64,000 nucleotides of DNA from Streptomyces albus subsp. albus (lineage in GTDB: Bacteria; Actinomycetota; Actinomycetes; Streptomycetales; Streptomycetaceae): positions 372,001-436,000 of the forward strand of contig NZ_JOID01000008.1 in the NCBI RefSeq assembly GCF_000719865.1. Direction: 5' to 3'. The stretch's first letter is position 1. Each line of letters begins with the position of its first letter. Under the pieces are notes generated by a model. The model did not search any database and was not told the DNA's origin. It saw only the letters and a list, made by a program, of their open reading frames with translations. Shown piece after piece: positions 34,933 through 44,016 of the stretch. The translations under genes were made by a program, and so were the position numbers.

Positions 34933-35373
34933 CTACGGGGCGGGTTCGGCCGGAACGGTCGCCCGGGGACGCGGGTGCGGTTTGGCGTTGCCGAGCACGG
35001 CCGCCGTCTCCCGGGCGGAGGCCATGCTCTTCTCCGGCTTCTTCACCTTCTTGAACTTGGCGACGGCGAAGACGCCCAGGAGCGCGGCCAGCAGCAGATA
35101 GGCGCTGCCCACGATGAGGAAGGACCAGGCCAGGCCGAGCCCGAGGTTGTGGATGCCGTAGGCCGCGGCGAAGCTCAGTACGGGCAGGGAGAAGAGGGCC
35201 AGCACCCCGGCGGTGGTGACGGCGAAGCCGCCGATGCCCGCGCGCTTCGCGTCCTGCCGCAGCTCCGCCTTGGCCAGGGCGATCTCGTCATGCACGAGTG
35301 CGGACAGCTCGGTGGTCGCCGTGGCCATCAGCTGTCCGAGGCTGCGGTCGCCGTCCTGTTCGACTGGACTCAT
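34933..35373 (-). CDS. Holin-superfamily (PF07332-like) membrane protein
   Basis: The 146-residue product starts at the ATG at 35373, with GAGGGAT upstream. The N-terminus is an amphipathic helix (LGQLMATATTELSALVHDEIALAKAELRQ). Two hydrophobic segments follow (about residues 55-75 and 83-105), then a basic Lys-rich cytoplasmic tail. This is the layout of the actinobacterial proteins annotated as phage holin family, although nothing phage-like surrounds it. The function in Streptomyces is unknown; a membrane-organising role is possible. Confidence 0.85.
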   Translation of the reverse strand: MSPVEQDGDRSLGQLMATATTELSALVHDEIALAKAELRQDAKRAGIGGFAVTTAGVLALFSLPVLSFAAAYGIHNLGLGLAWSFLIVGSAYLLLAALLGVFAVAKFKKVKKPEKSMASARETAAVLGNAKPHPRPRATVPAEPAP

Positions 35374-35439
35374 CGCTTCATCCCTCAATTCCGGTCTGCT
35401 GGCACTCCCTGGCGGGATCTACCGGTCGGTTGCCCCAGA

Positions 35440-36831
35440 TCATGCCGGATCACCGCCGGTCGCGCGTTCCGTAGCGGCGACTTCCGCCAGCCTCCGGTGT
35501 TCGGCGGCTTTTTTTTCGTGGATCGCCGCCATGCGGAGGTGGTACGCGGGGTCGTTCCTCTCGTAGACATCCGGGATGCCGGACTCGTCCTCGTCGAGGT
35601 TCTCCTCCTCGTACAGCCGCCGGTACTTGTTGTTGCGCAGTTTGAGGAGGACGCCCGCGGCGACCGCGGAGATCAGGGAGCCGATGAGGACCGCGGCCTT
35701 CACCTCGTCCGCGAGCGCGGGATCCTCGGTGAAGGCCAGCTCGCCGATGAGCAGGGAGACGGTGAAGCCGATGCCCGCGAGGGAGGAGACCGCGAAGATG
35801 TCGGCCCAGGCCAGCTCGTCGTTGAGCTCGGCCCGGGTGAAGCGGACGGCCAGCCAGGAACCGCCGAAGATGCCGACGACCTTGCCGAGGAAGAGCCCGA
35901 GGACCACGCCGAGCGGCTCGGGTGTGGTGAAGACGTCGCCGAGGGCCCCGCCGGACACGGAGACACCAGCCGCGAAGAGAGCGAACAGCGGCACGGCGAC
36001 GCCGGCCGAGAGCGGGCGGACCAGATGCTCGATGTGCTCGGCGGGCGAGTGGCTCTCGTCGTCGCGGACGGTGCAGCGCAGCAGCAGGCCCATCGCGACA
36101 CCGGCGACCGTGGCGTGCACGCCGCTGGCGTGCATCAGCGCCCAGATCACCACGGCCAGCGGGACGTAGACGTACCAGCCGCGGACACCCTTGCGGTGCA
36201 GGAACCAGAAGAGGGCCAGCCCGGCCAGCGAGAGCCCCAGGGCGGGGAGGCTGATGTCGGTGGTGAAGAAGAGGGCGATGATGAGGATCGCGCCGAGGTC
36301 GTCGACGACCGCCAGGGTCAGCAGGAACGCCCGCATCGAGGCGGGCAGCGAGGTACCGAGCACCGCGAGGACGGCGAGGGCGAAGGCGATGTCGGTGGCC
36401 GTGGGCACCGCCCAGCCGTCGAGGCTGCCGCCCATGCCGGAGGTGGTGGCGATGTAGACGAGAGCGGGAACGATCATGCCGCACAGCGCCGCGACGACGG
36501 GCAGGGCCGCCGCTCTCGGGTCCCGCAGCTCGCCGGCGACCAGTTCTCGCTTGAGCTCGATACCGGCCACGAAGAAGAAGATCGTGAGGAGGCCGTCCTT
36601 GGCCCAGTCGCCGATCGAGAGGTCCAGATGGAGAGAGGCCGGGCCGAGGGTGAAGTCCCGGACGCTCTGGTAGAAGTCGCTCAGCGGCGTGTTCGCCATG
36701 ACCAGGGCGACGATCGCGGCCGCGAGCAGCAGCACACCGCCGACCGTCTCGGTTCGCAGCGCGTCGGCGACGAAATTGCGCTCCGGTAGAGACATGCGGC
36801 CGAGGAACTTGGGGCGCTGGGGCGTTGCCAC
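35440..36831 (-). CDS. nhaA: Na+/H+ antiporter NhaA
   Basis: The product has 463 residues from the GTG at 36831; GGAGGG lies ten bases before it. An ATG at 36891 in frame would add 20 non-conserved residues. About twelve membrane segments follow the NhaA pattern, with FFFVAGIELKRELVAGELRD, WAVPTATDIAFALAVLA and the essential Asp pair in TLAVVDDLGAILIIALFF. The C-terminal ~70 residues are charged and extend past the usual E. coli length. NhaA exchanges Na+ or Li+ for protons in pH and salt homeostasis. The ~130 bases upstream can fold into nested hairpins. Confidence 0.93.
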   Translation of the reverse strand: MATPQRPKFLGRMSLPERNFVADALRTETVGGVLLLAAAIVALVMANTPLSDFYQSVRDFTLGPASLHLDLSIGDWAKDGLLTIFFFVAGIELKRELVAGELRDPRAAALPVVAALCGMIVPALVYIATTSGMGGSLDGWAVPTATDIAFALAVLAVLGTSLPASMRAFLLTLAVVDDLGAILIIALFFTTDISLPALGLSLAGLALFWFLHRKGVRGWYVYVPLAVVIWALMHASGVHATVAGVAMGLLLRCTVRDDESHSPAEHIEHLVRPLSAGVAVPLFALFAAGVSVSGGALGDVFTTPEPLGVVLGLFLGKVVGIFGGSWLAVRFTRAELNDELAWADIFAVSSLAGIGFTVSLLIGELAFTEDPALADEVKAAVLIGSLISAVAAGVLLKLRNNKYRRLYEEENLDEDESGIPDVYERNDPAYHLRMAAIHEKKAAEHRRLAEVAATERATGGDPA

Positions 36832-36960
36832 GGGAAAGGAACCCTCCGGTCGGTGACGTGGAGACCAGCCGAAGCCGCGCTGTGTGGGCATGGCTCGGTG
36901 GTTGCCGACCAGACTTCCCGGCGCACCATGATGACTATCGAATGACTGCTGTGTTCTTCA
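36832..36960 (-). promoter_or_regulatory. Structured 5' leader of nhaA, possible riboswitch
   Basis: On the minus strand GGTG...CACC encloses GCCG-loop-CGGC, the loop reading GGAAGTCTGGT. It is followed by a second potential hairpin around AGCC/GGCT and a GGTC...GACC arm next to the GGAGGG ribosome-binding site. Ion-responsive leader RNAs precede some nhaA genes in other bacteria. I cannot match this leader to a known class by eye. Confidence 0.35.
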
Positions 36961-36974
36961 CCCTACCCGGGAGA

Positions 36975-37012
36975 GCCGGGAGGAACCGTCGTGGCCGACG
37001 GCTCCTCCCGGC
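36975..37012. terminator. Terminator of the acetyl-CoA synthetase gene
   Basis: GCCGGGAGGA-ACCGTCG, loop TGGC, and the complementary CGACGG-TCCTCCCGGC form a long stem, starting ~45 bases after the acsA stop on the minus strand. Confidence 0.75.
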
Positions 37013-37055
37013 TCCTGGCCGGTCAGGACCGGTAAGGACTGGTGCCCGGGGGCGG

Positions 37056-39023
37056 TCAGTCCTCGCTGGAGGCGGCGCCGGGCAGCCTGCTCTGGATGAG
37101 GTCCATCACCGAGGAGTCGGTGAGGGTCGTGACGTCACCCAGGGCCCGGTTCTCGGCCACGTCACGCAGCAGCCGCCGCATGATCTTGCCGGAGCGGGTC
37201 TTGGGCAGCTCCGCGACGGGCAGGATGCGCTTGGGCTTGGCGATCGGACCGAGGTGCTTCGCGACGTGGGCGCGGAGCTCCTCGACCAGTCCCTCCTCCT
37301 CGCTGTCCACATTGCCGCGCACGATGACGAAGGCGACGATGGCCTGCGTCGTCTGCGGGTCCGTGGCACCGACGACGGCGGCCTCGGCGACCTTGGGGTG
37401 CGAGACGAGCGCCGACTCCACCTCGGTGGTCGAGATGTTGTGGCCGGAGACCAGCATGACGTCGTCGACCCGGCCGAGCAGCCAGATGTCGCCGTCGTCG
37501 TCCTTCTTGGCGCCGTCGCCCGCGAAGTAACGATTCTCGAAGCGGGACCAGTAGGTGTCGAGGTAGCGCTGGTCGTCACCCCAGATCGTGCGGAGCATCG
37601 AGGGCCACGGCTCGGTCAGGACGAGGTAGCCGCCACCGCCGTTCGGGACCTCCTTGGCCTCGTCGTCGACGACGGTCGCGGAGATGCCCGGCAGCGGGAT
37701 CTGGGCCGAGCCAGGCTTGGTGGCCGTGACACCCGGGAGCGGGCTGATCATGATGGCGCCGGTCTCGGTCTGCCACCAGGTGTCCACGACCGGGGTGCGG
37801 TCGCCGCCGATGTTCTTGCGGTACCAGATCCAGGCCTCGGGGTTGATGGGTTCACCCACGGAGCCGAGGATGCGCAGCGACGACAGGTCGAACTTGGCCG
37901 GGATGTCGTCACCCCACTTCATGCAGGCACGGATCGCGGTCGGCGCGGTGTAGAGGATCGTGACGCCGTACTTCTGGACGATCTCCCACCAGCGGCCCTG
38001 GTGCGGGGTGTCCGGGGTGCCCTCGTAGAGGACCTCGGTCGCGCCGTTGGCCAGCGGGCCGTAGACGATGTAGGAGTGGCCCGTCACCCAGCCGACGTCG
38101 GCGGTGCACCAGTAGACGTCCGTCTCCGGCTTGAGGTCGAAGACGGCCCGGTGGGTGTAGGCGACCTGGGTGAGGTAGCCGCCGGTGGTGTGCAGGATGC
38201 CCTTCGGCTTACCCGTCGTACCCGAGGTGTAGAGGATGAACAGCGGGTGCTCGGCGTCGAAGGCCTCGGGGGTGTGCTGGTCGGACTGGCGGTCCACCAG
38301 CTCGTGCCACCACACGTCGCGGCCGTCGGTCCAGGCGGTGTCCTCACCGGTGCGCCGGACGACGAGGACGTTGCGGACGTTCTCCGTGCCGGGGCGGGTC
38401 AGGGCCTCGTCGACCGCCGGCTTGAGGGCGGAGGGCTTGCCGCGCCGGTAACCGCCGTCCGAGGTGATGACGATCCGGGCGTCGGCGTCCTCGATCCGGG
38501 TCGCCAGCGCGTCGGCGGAGAAGCCGCCGAAGACCAGGGAGTGCGGGGCGCCGATGCGGGCGCAGGCCAGCATCGCGAACACCGCCTCGGGGATCATCGG
38601 CAGGTAGATCGCGACCCGGTCGCCCGCCTGGACGCCCAGCTCGGTCAGGGCGTTGGCGGCCTTGGAGACCTCGCGCTGCAGCTCGGCGTAGGTGATGGCG
38701 CGGGTGTCGCCGGGCTCGCCCTCGAAGTGAATGGCGACGCGGTCGCCGTTGCCGGCCTCCACGTGCCGGTCCACGCAGTTGTAGGCAACGTTGATCTTGC
38801 CGTCGGCGAACCACTTCGCGAACGGCGGGTTGCTCCAGTCGAGGGTCTGGGTCGGCTCGGTCGCCCAGGTCAGCTGACGGGCCTGCTCGGCCCAGAAGCC
38901 CAGCCGGTCGGCCTTGGCTTGTTCATATGCCTCGGCGGTGACATTGGCGGCCGCTGCCAAGTCGGCCGGCGGTTCGAACCGCCGCTCTTCTTTCAGCAGG
39001 TTGGCCAGGCTTTCATTGCTCAC
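37056..39023 (-). CDS. acsA: Acetyl-CoA synthetase (AMP-forming)
   Basis: The product has 655 residues from the GTG at 39023 (GGGAG seven bases before); an upstream in-frame ATG overlaps that site and is less likely. ANL-family motifs are complete: [21 protein letters not shown] (A3, nucleotide loop), [23 protein letters not shown] (A5), [19 protein letters not shown] (A8 hinge) and [11 protein letters not shown] (A10). The A10 Lys is the residue inactivated by reversible acetylation in this family. It activates acetate to acetyl-CoA in the cytoplasm. The gene is monocistronic and ends in a hairpin. Confidence 0.97.
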   Translation of the reverse strand: MSNESLANLLKEERRFEPPADLAAAANVTAEAYEQAKADRLGFWAEQARQLTWATEPTQTLDWSNPPFAKWFADGKINVAYNCVDRHVEAGNGDRVAIHFEGEPGDTRAITYAELQREVSKAANALTELGVQAGDRVAIYLPMIPEAVFAMLACARIGAPHSLVFGGFSADALATRIEDADARIVITSDGGYRRGKPSALKPAVDEALTRPGTENVRNVLVVRRTGEDTAWTDGRDVWWHELVDRQSDQHTPEAFDAEHPLFILYTSGTTGKPKGILHTTGGYLTQVAYTHRAVFDLKPETDVYWCTADVGWVTGHSYIVYGPLANGATEVLYEGTPDTPHQGRWWEIVQKYGVTILYTAPTAIRACMKWGDDIPAKFDLSSLRILGSVGEPINPEAWIWYRKNIGGDRTPVVDTWWQTETGAIMISPLPGVTATKPGSAQIPLPGISATVVDDEAKEVPNGGGGYLVLTEPWPSMLRTIWGDDQRYLDTYWSRFENRYFAGDGAKKDDDGDIWLLGRVDDVMLVSGHNISTTEVESALVSHPKVAEAAVVGATDPQTTQAIVAFVIVRGNVDSEEEGLVEELRAHVAKHLGPIAKPKRILPVAELPKTRSGKIMRRLLRDVAENRALGDVTTLTDSSVMDLIQSRLPGAASSED

Positions 39024-39113
39024 GACTACTCCCATTCCATGGGTGTCCGCTGTGGTCCCGGCGTTAGCACATCAGGCCAATACCGGACCTGACAAGAGCT
39101 TGCTACAAGAGGT

Positions 39114-41387
39114 CTAAACCTGCAGAGGTGGAGATTCCGCCGACTCTCCGGCCCCGGTGGACCAGACCTCCGGCTGCACCGGTGCGAAGCTTTTGCCCTG
39201 GTTGCTGAGCAAGTACGCCTGTGCTTCGGCCACATGGAAGTACATTCCGTGCAGGGTGAGGGTGCCCTCGGTCACCCGCCGGGCCACCGAGGGGTGGGCC
39301 GACAGATGCTCCAGCTGCTGGATCACATTTGTGATACAGAGCCGCTCAACTGAGTCGCCGACGGGTCTGCCGGAGATCGCCGGCTCCTGCTCCCCGGTGT
39401 GCAGGCGTTCCAGGCTGGGGACACCGTGGCGCAGCCAGCGGCCCAGCGGGGTACCGAGGGCCCCCGGCGGGGACTCCAGCAGGGCCTGCATGGCACCGCA
39501 TCCGGAGTGGCCGCAGACAGTGATACTGCTCACTTCCAGGATCTCGACCGCGTACTCGATGGCCGCCGCCACGGAGTCGTCGGCGGAGTCCGCGCCCGGG
39601 GGCGGCACGAAATTGCCGACGTTGCGGACGGTGAAGAGGTCGCCCGGCCCACTGGACGTGATCATGCTCGTGACGAGCCGGGAGTCGGCGCAGGCCAGGA
39701 AAAGCTGGGACGGCCGCTGGCCCTCTCGCGCCAGCCGCGCCAGTTCCTCGCGGACCAGGGGCGCGGTGTTCCGCTGGAAGGCCCGGAGCCCGCCCGTGAG
39801 CTGGGCGCTGCCGGCCGTCGGCCGCCGTTCCCCGCGCGGCACCGGCTCGCGGACCCCGCCCTGCACGCACTGGTGGTTGCGCCAAGGGGTCCATGGTCTG
39901 CAGCCGTGCCCGGAGGAGGGCTCGCAGATGTCCTGCCCCGCCCGGCCCGTCACGGCAACCCGTCCGCCCCGCGCGACATGTGTCTCGCGCCAGTGCTGCA
40001 GGGTCTCGTAGGCGGCGTGGTCCATGAAGGAGCCGTCCAGTTCGACGAGCGCGGTGGCTCCGCGCGGCACCTGGCCCAGGGCGCGGCTCAGCCGGGGGAC
40101 CGCCAGGAACGTCAACTGACCGTGCGCCCGGACCCGGTGGACACCTTGGGACTCGGCCACGGAGATGCGGGTCCGGGCGAGCCGGTGCAGGGAGACGGCC
40201 AGGGCTGCGGCGACACCCAGCAGGACCCCCTCCAGTACGCCGACCAGCACCACACCCGTGGTCGTCGCCGCGTACACGGGGAACTCGCGGTGCCGGTGGA
40301 CGTTGCGGATGTGGGCGTAGCTCACCATTTGCACGCCCACCATGGCCACGAGTGCGCCGAGCGCGGCCAGCGGGATCTGTTCCAGGGCCGAGGCCAGCAG
40401 CCCTGCGGCCAGCAGCACCCAGATCCCGTGCAGCACGGTGGACCAGCGGCCGCAGGCGCCGGCGCGTACGTTGGCCGAACCCCGCATCGCGCCACCGGAC
40501 ACCGGCAGCCCGCCCAGCAGTCCGGAGACGGCGTTCGCCGCTCCCTGCCCGCGCAGCTCGCGGTCCAGGTCGGTCTGGGGCGGTACGGCGGCCGCCGGGC
40601 GGTCGCGGGCCAGCCGGTCGACGGCGACCGCGGAGAGCAGCGACTCCAGGGCGCCGACGAGCGCGACGGTGACGACCGCGGCGAGCAGGCCCAGCAGGGG
40701 GCCGTCCGGTGCCTCCGGCAGGATGTGGGCCCGCCAGGAGGGCAGATCGACGCGCTCCAGCTCCGGCGCTGCCGCCACGGTCACGAGGGTGGCGACGGCG
40801 ACGGAGGCCAGCGCCGCGGGCAGGCGGCGGAGCAGCCTCCCCGCGCGGCCCGGCAGCCGCGGCCAGCCGATGAGAACGGCCACGGTGAGAACACCGACGG
40901 CGAGCGCGGCGGGCGGAGCCCCGGCCAGTTCGCCGGGGAGGGCGCGGAGATTGCCGAAGACCGTGCTGTGCGGCTCGCTGCCGAAGACCACGTGCAGCTG
41001 GCCGAGGGCGATGGTGACGCCGATGCCGGCAAGGGTGCCGTGCACGATGGCGGGGCTGACGGCGAGCACCGCACGGGCCACCCGGAGCCGCCCCAGGGCG
41101 AGTTGCAGCAGACCGGCGAGGACGGTGATGCCGCAGGTGGCCGGCCAGCCGTAGACCTGGATCAACTCGGCGGTGACGACGGTGAGTCCGGTGGAGGCTC
41201 CGGTGACCTGCAACGAGGAACCGCCGAGCAGCCCACCGAGAATGCCGCCGACGGCGGTGGCGATCAGGCCCGCCTGCAGGGGTGCCCCGATGGCCACGGC
41301 GAGGCCGAGGGACATCGGAACGGCGATCAGGAAGACGGTCACGGAGGCGGCGAGATCGCCGGCCCGGGGCGGGGTGCAGGGGGTCAC
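39114..41387 (-). CDS. Fused SulP-family anion transporter and beta-carbonic anhydrase
   Basis: The product has 757 residues. AGGAGG lies nine bases before the GTG at 41387, so the long in-frame upstream stretch is not coding. Residues ~10-430 are the SulP transporter with about ten to eleven membrane segments (VTVFLIAVPMSLGLAVAIGAP, LGGLLGGSSLQVTGASTGLTV, SGLLGGLPVSGGAMRGSANV). A short STAS-like segment follows (ALVELDGSFMDHAAYETLQ). Residues ~535-757 are a beta-carbonic anhydrase with zinc ligands in LFLACADSRLV and VCGHSGCGAM. The fusion suggests bicarbonate uptake or export coupled to CO2 hydration. The same architecture is known in mycobacteria. Confidence 0.93.
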   Translation of the reverse strand: MTPCTPPRAGDLAASVTVFLIAVPMSLGLAVAIGAPLQAGLIATAVGGILGGLLGGSSLQVTGASTGLTVVTAELIQVYGWPATCGITVLAGLLQLALGRLRVARAVLAVSPAIVHGTLAGIGVTIALGQLHVVFGSEPHSTVFGNLRALPGELAGAPPAALAVGVLTVAVLIGWPRLPGRAGRLLRRLPAALASVAVATLVTVAAAPELERVDLPSWRAHILPEAPDGPLLGLLAAVVTVALVGALESLLSAVAVDRLARDRPAAAVPPQTDLDRELRGQGAANAVSGLLGGLPVSGGAMRGSANVRAGACGRWSTVLHGIWVLLAAGLLASALEQIPLAALGALVAMVGVQMVSYAHIRNVHRHREFPVYAATTTGVVLVGVLEGVLLGVAAALAVSLHRLARTRISVAESQGVHRVRAHGQLTFLAVPRLSRALGQVPRGATALVELDGSFMDHAAYETLQHWRETHVARGGRVAVTGRAGQDICEPSSGHGCRPWTPWRNHQCVQGGVREPVPRGERRPTAGSAQLTGGLRAFQRNTAPLVREELARLAREGQRPSQLFLACADSRLVTSMITSSGPGDLFTVRNVGNFVPPPGADSADDSVAAAIEYAVEILEVSSITVCGHSGCGAMQALLESPPGALGTPLGRWLRHGVPSLERLHTGEQEPAISGRPVGDSVERLCITNVIQQLEHLSAHPSVARRVTEGTLTLHGMYFHVAEAQAYLLSNQGKSFAPVQPEVWSTGAGESAESPPLQV

Positions 41388-41619
41388 GGGGGCGGCCTCC
41401 TGGGCTCTGCCGATGCGCGGTATGCCAACTCTTGGTAAATGAACCGTAATGCAGAGTAAAGAACTCCTCGGGCCATACCGAACAAATCGTCCGTTGATTG
41501 ACTCAATGGAGTGAATATGTATGTTTATCGGCTTGTCGGACTGAACCGTTTCTCCTCCCATGCGACTTTGGGCCGCGCTGTGTCGGCAGCGCACGAGGCG
41601 GAGGAAAGAAGGTGGGCCG

Positions 41620-42936
41620 ATGGCCACCCCGCGGAGAATGACCACAGGGACCGTCGCCACAGTTCTGGCGCTCGCGGTCACCGGCTGTTCCGCCACCGGG
41701 GAGCGGGAATCGGACGACGCCCGGCAAGGGTCCGCGGAGCACGGAGCGGTCTCGGGCCCGGTCAGGCTGATCGGTGACGGATCGACGGCCTTCACGGGCC
41801 GCCAGCCGAACCAGCCGTCCCCGAGGCGGCTGGAAGCCGGCCGACGCCCGCCCCAATTCGTGGTCTTCTCCTGGGACGGGGCCGGTGAGGACGGCCAGAA
41901 GCTCTTCTCCCACTTCCGCCGGATCGGCCGGGAGTACGACGCGAAGATGACCTACTTCCTGAGCGGCGTCTACGTCCTTCCGCATGCGCGGCGCGAGGTC
42001 TACAAGCCGCCGCGGCACGCTCCCGGCTCGTCGGACATCGGCTTCAACGACATCGGGGGGATCAGGGCCACCCTGGAACAGATCCGCGGGGCCTGGCAGG
42101 AGGGCAACGAGATCGGCACGCACTTCAACGGGCACTTCTGCGGCCCGAACGGCGGCGTCGGAACCTGGACCACGGACGAGTGGCGCAGCGAGATCGAGCA
42201 GGCCGAGGCGCTCGTCAAGAGCTGGAAGACGCACGCCGGGCTCGACGGCGCGCCGCCGCTGCCCTTCGACTACGACCGGGAACTCGTCGGCGGCCGCGCC
42301 CCCTGCCTGGAGGGACAGCGGAGCCTGCTGCCGGCGGCGAAGGCCAAGGGCTTCCGCTACGACGCCAGTTCACCCGGCGGCCTGCAGGTCTGGCCGTCGA
42401 AGAAGGGCGGTCTCTGGGACTTCCCGCTCCAGCAGATCCCCATGCCGGGACGCGGTTTCGAAACCCTCTCGATGGACTACAACTTCCTGGCCAATCAGTC
42501 CGGCACGGTCCGTGGCGACCCGTCACAGCACGCCGCCTGGAGCCGCCAGATGCGCGACGGGCTCCTGCAGGGGTTCCAGCGCGCCTACGACGGGAACCGG
42601 GCGCCCTTCTTCATCGGCAATCACTTCGAAGCCTGGAACGGCGGCGCCTATATGCGCGCCGTTGAGGAGGCCATCAAGCGGATCTGCCCGAAGAAGGACG
42701 TGCACTGCGTGACGTTCAGACAGCTGGCGGACTGGCTGGACGTCCAGGATCCCGGGGTGCTGGCGAAGCTCCGCACCCTGGGGGTCGGGCAGCGGCCGCG
42801 GCAGGGCTGGACGGCCTTTCTCGGCGGCCCGCCCGCCGGGTCCGGCCGGCCCGCGGAGCCCCGTGGCCCCGCGGAACCGGCCGGACCGGCGCGGCCGGCC
42901 GGTGGTCCGCCCCCGGTCAGACGGGCTGCGGAGTGA
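41620..42936 (+). CDS. Lipoprotein with polysaccharide-deacetylase-like (NodB) fold
   Basis: The product has 438 residues from the ATG at 41620. The N-terminus has a signal with lipobox AVTGC (about residue 25), so it is a membrane-anchored outer-face protein. The catalytic region resembles polysaccharide deacetylases. PQFVVFSWDGAGEDGQKL replaces the usual TFDDG, keeping one Asp. EIGTHFNGHFCGPNG replaces the H-S/T-x-x-H motif, keeping both His. Later blocks are LPFDYDRELVGGRAPCL, GFRYDASSP and FFIGNHFEAWNGGAY. The conserved metal ligands could still form, but the catalytic-base Asp looks replaced by Trp. A Pro/Ala-rich tail ends the protein and overlaps the next gene tail to tail by 20 bases. 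Confidence 0.75.
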   Translation: MATPRRMTTGTVATVLALAVTGCSATGERESDDARQGSAEHGAVSGPVRLIGDGSTAFTGRQPNQPSPRRLEAGRRPPQFVVFSWDGAGEDGQKLFSHFRRIGREYDAKMTYFLSGVYVLPHARREVYKPPRHAPGSSDIGFNDIGGIRATLEQIRGAWQEGNEIGTHFNGHFCGPNGGVGTWTTDEWRSEIEQAEALVKSWKTHAGLDGAPPLPFDYDRELVGGRAPCLEGQRSLLPAAKAKGFRYDASSPGGLQVWPSKKGGLWDFPLQQIPMPGRGFETLSMDYNFLANQSGTVRGDPSQHAAWSRQMRDGLLQGFQRAYDGNRAPFFIGNHFEAWNGGAYMRAVEEAIKRICPKKDVHCVTFRQLADWLDVQDPGVLAKLRTLGVGQRPRQGWTAFLGGPPAGSGRPAEPRGPAEPAGPARPAGGPPPVRRAAE

Positions 42937-43903
42937 CCGTCTGCTCGTCCAGGACGAATCCGGGATCCACCTGGGCGGCCAGATCGGTGCCCGTCCGCGC
43001 GTTGCCCCAGCTCTCCGCGTTCCGCAGGTGGAAATGGACCATCTGGCGGGTGTAACGCCGCCAGTCGCGCTGCTCGTACGAGCTGTCCGCGGCCTCGTGC
43101 AGCATCCGCAGGGCCTCCCGGTTGGCCTCCTCCAGCGAACCGAAGCGGGGCGGCCGGCCCTTCTCCATGGCGCGGACCCAGCCCGAGTGTCCGAAGGCGG
43201 TCAGCAGGTCGTCCCCCGTCTCCTCCCGGAGGAAGGCCAGGTCCTCGGGGCCCTGCACCTTGTTGCCGACCACGCGCAGCGCGACGCCGAAGTCGCGGGC
43301 GTACTCCTTGTACTGGCGGTAGACGGCCACGCCCTTGCGGGTCGGCTCGGCGACCAGGAACGTCATGTCGAAACGGGTGAACATTCCCGAGGCGAAGGAG
43401 TCGGAGCCGGCCGTCATGTCGACGACCACGTACTCCTGCCGGCCGTCCACCAGGTGGTTGAGGCAGAGTTCGACCGCCCCGGTCTTCGAGTGGTAGCAGG
43501 CCACGCCCAGGTCGGCGTCGGTGAACGGGCCGGTGGCCATCAGCCGGACCTCACCGTCGTCGAGCCCGACCCGGCGGGCGCAGGCGGCGAAGACGGGGTT
43601 GTCCTCGGACAGCCGCAGCAGTCGTGAGCCCGTGCCCGGCGGGGTCGTCTTGATCATGGTCTCGGCCGAGCCGATGCGCGGATTGGTGCCCCGCAGCCAG
43701 TCCTTGATCAGCGGCAGCCGGCTCCCCATGGCCGGCAGCGCGGCGGCCTCCTCGTCATCGAGGCCGAGGGCGGCTCCGAGGTGCTGGTTGATGTCGGCGT
43801 CCACGGCGAGCACCGGGATCCGGGCGGCGGCCAGCCGGCGGATGAAGAGGGAGGACAGCGTCGTCTTGCCGCTGCCGCCCTTCCCAACGAAAGCGATCTT
43901 CAT
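42917..43903 (-). CDS. MinD/ArsA-superfamily P-loop ATPase (CooC-like)
   Basis: The product has 328 residues if the ATG at 43903 is used; a second ATG at 43909 would add two. Deviant Walker A AFVGKGGSGKTTLSSLF includes the signature Lys. VLAVDADINQHLGAALGLDD and EYVVVDMTAGSDSFASGMF supply the switch regions. The similarity is to CooC-type maturation ATPases, which insert metals into enzymes, and to anion ATPases. No nickel or CO-dehydrogenase gene is nearby, so the role is open. The Fic-like gene is divergent 112 bases away, and the pair appears together in relatives I recall. Confidence 0.85.
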   Translation of the reverse strand: MKIAFVGKGGSGKTTLSSLFIRRLAAARIPVLAVDADINQHLGAALGLDDEEAAALPAMGSRLPLIKDWLRGTNPRIGSAETMIKTTPPGTGSRLLRLSEDNPVFAACARRVGLDDGEVRLMATGPFTDADLGVACYHSKTGAVELCLNHLVDGRQEYVVVDMTAGSDSFASGMFTRFDMTFLVAEPTRKGVAVYRQYKEYARDFGVALRVVGNKVQGPEDLAFLREETGDDLLTAFGHSGWVRAMEKGRPPRFGSLEEANREALRMLHEAADSSYEQRDWRRYTRQMVHFHLRNAESWGNARTGTDLAAQVDPGFVLDEQTVTPQPV

Positions 43904-44002
43904 GTTCATCGAGCGTAGTCGGTCGCGCACAGTGGGTGAGGGGTGTCAGTGAACAAGACCACTCCAACGGGAGCGCATCGGGAGTGCCGGCCTCCGAGTG
44001 CG

Positions 44003-44016
44003 TAGGGTCGTTCCCA
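44003..44016 (+). promoter_or_regulatory. -10 box of a leaderless promoter for the Fic-like gene
   Basis: TAGGGT at 44003-44008 lies seven bases before the ATG at 44016, and no ribosome-binding site is present. The geometry fits transcription starting at the A of the ATG. Confidence 0.5.

Noticed and set aside
34933..35373. Holin-like protein as evidence of a prophage
   Set aside because: No lysin, terminase, integrase or structural gene is nearby; this family is a common core membrane protein in Streptomyces.
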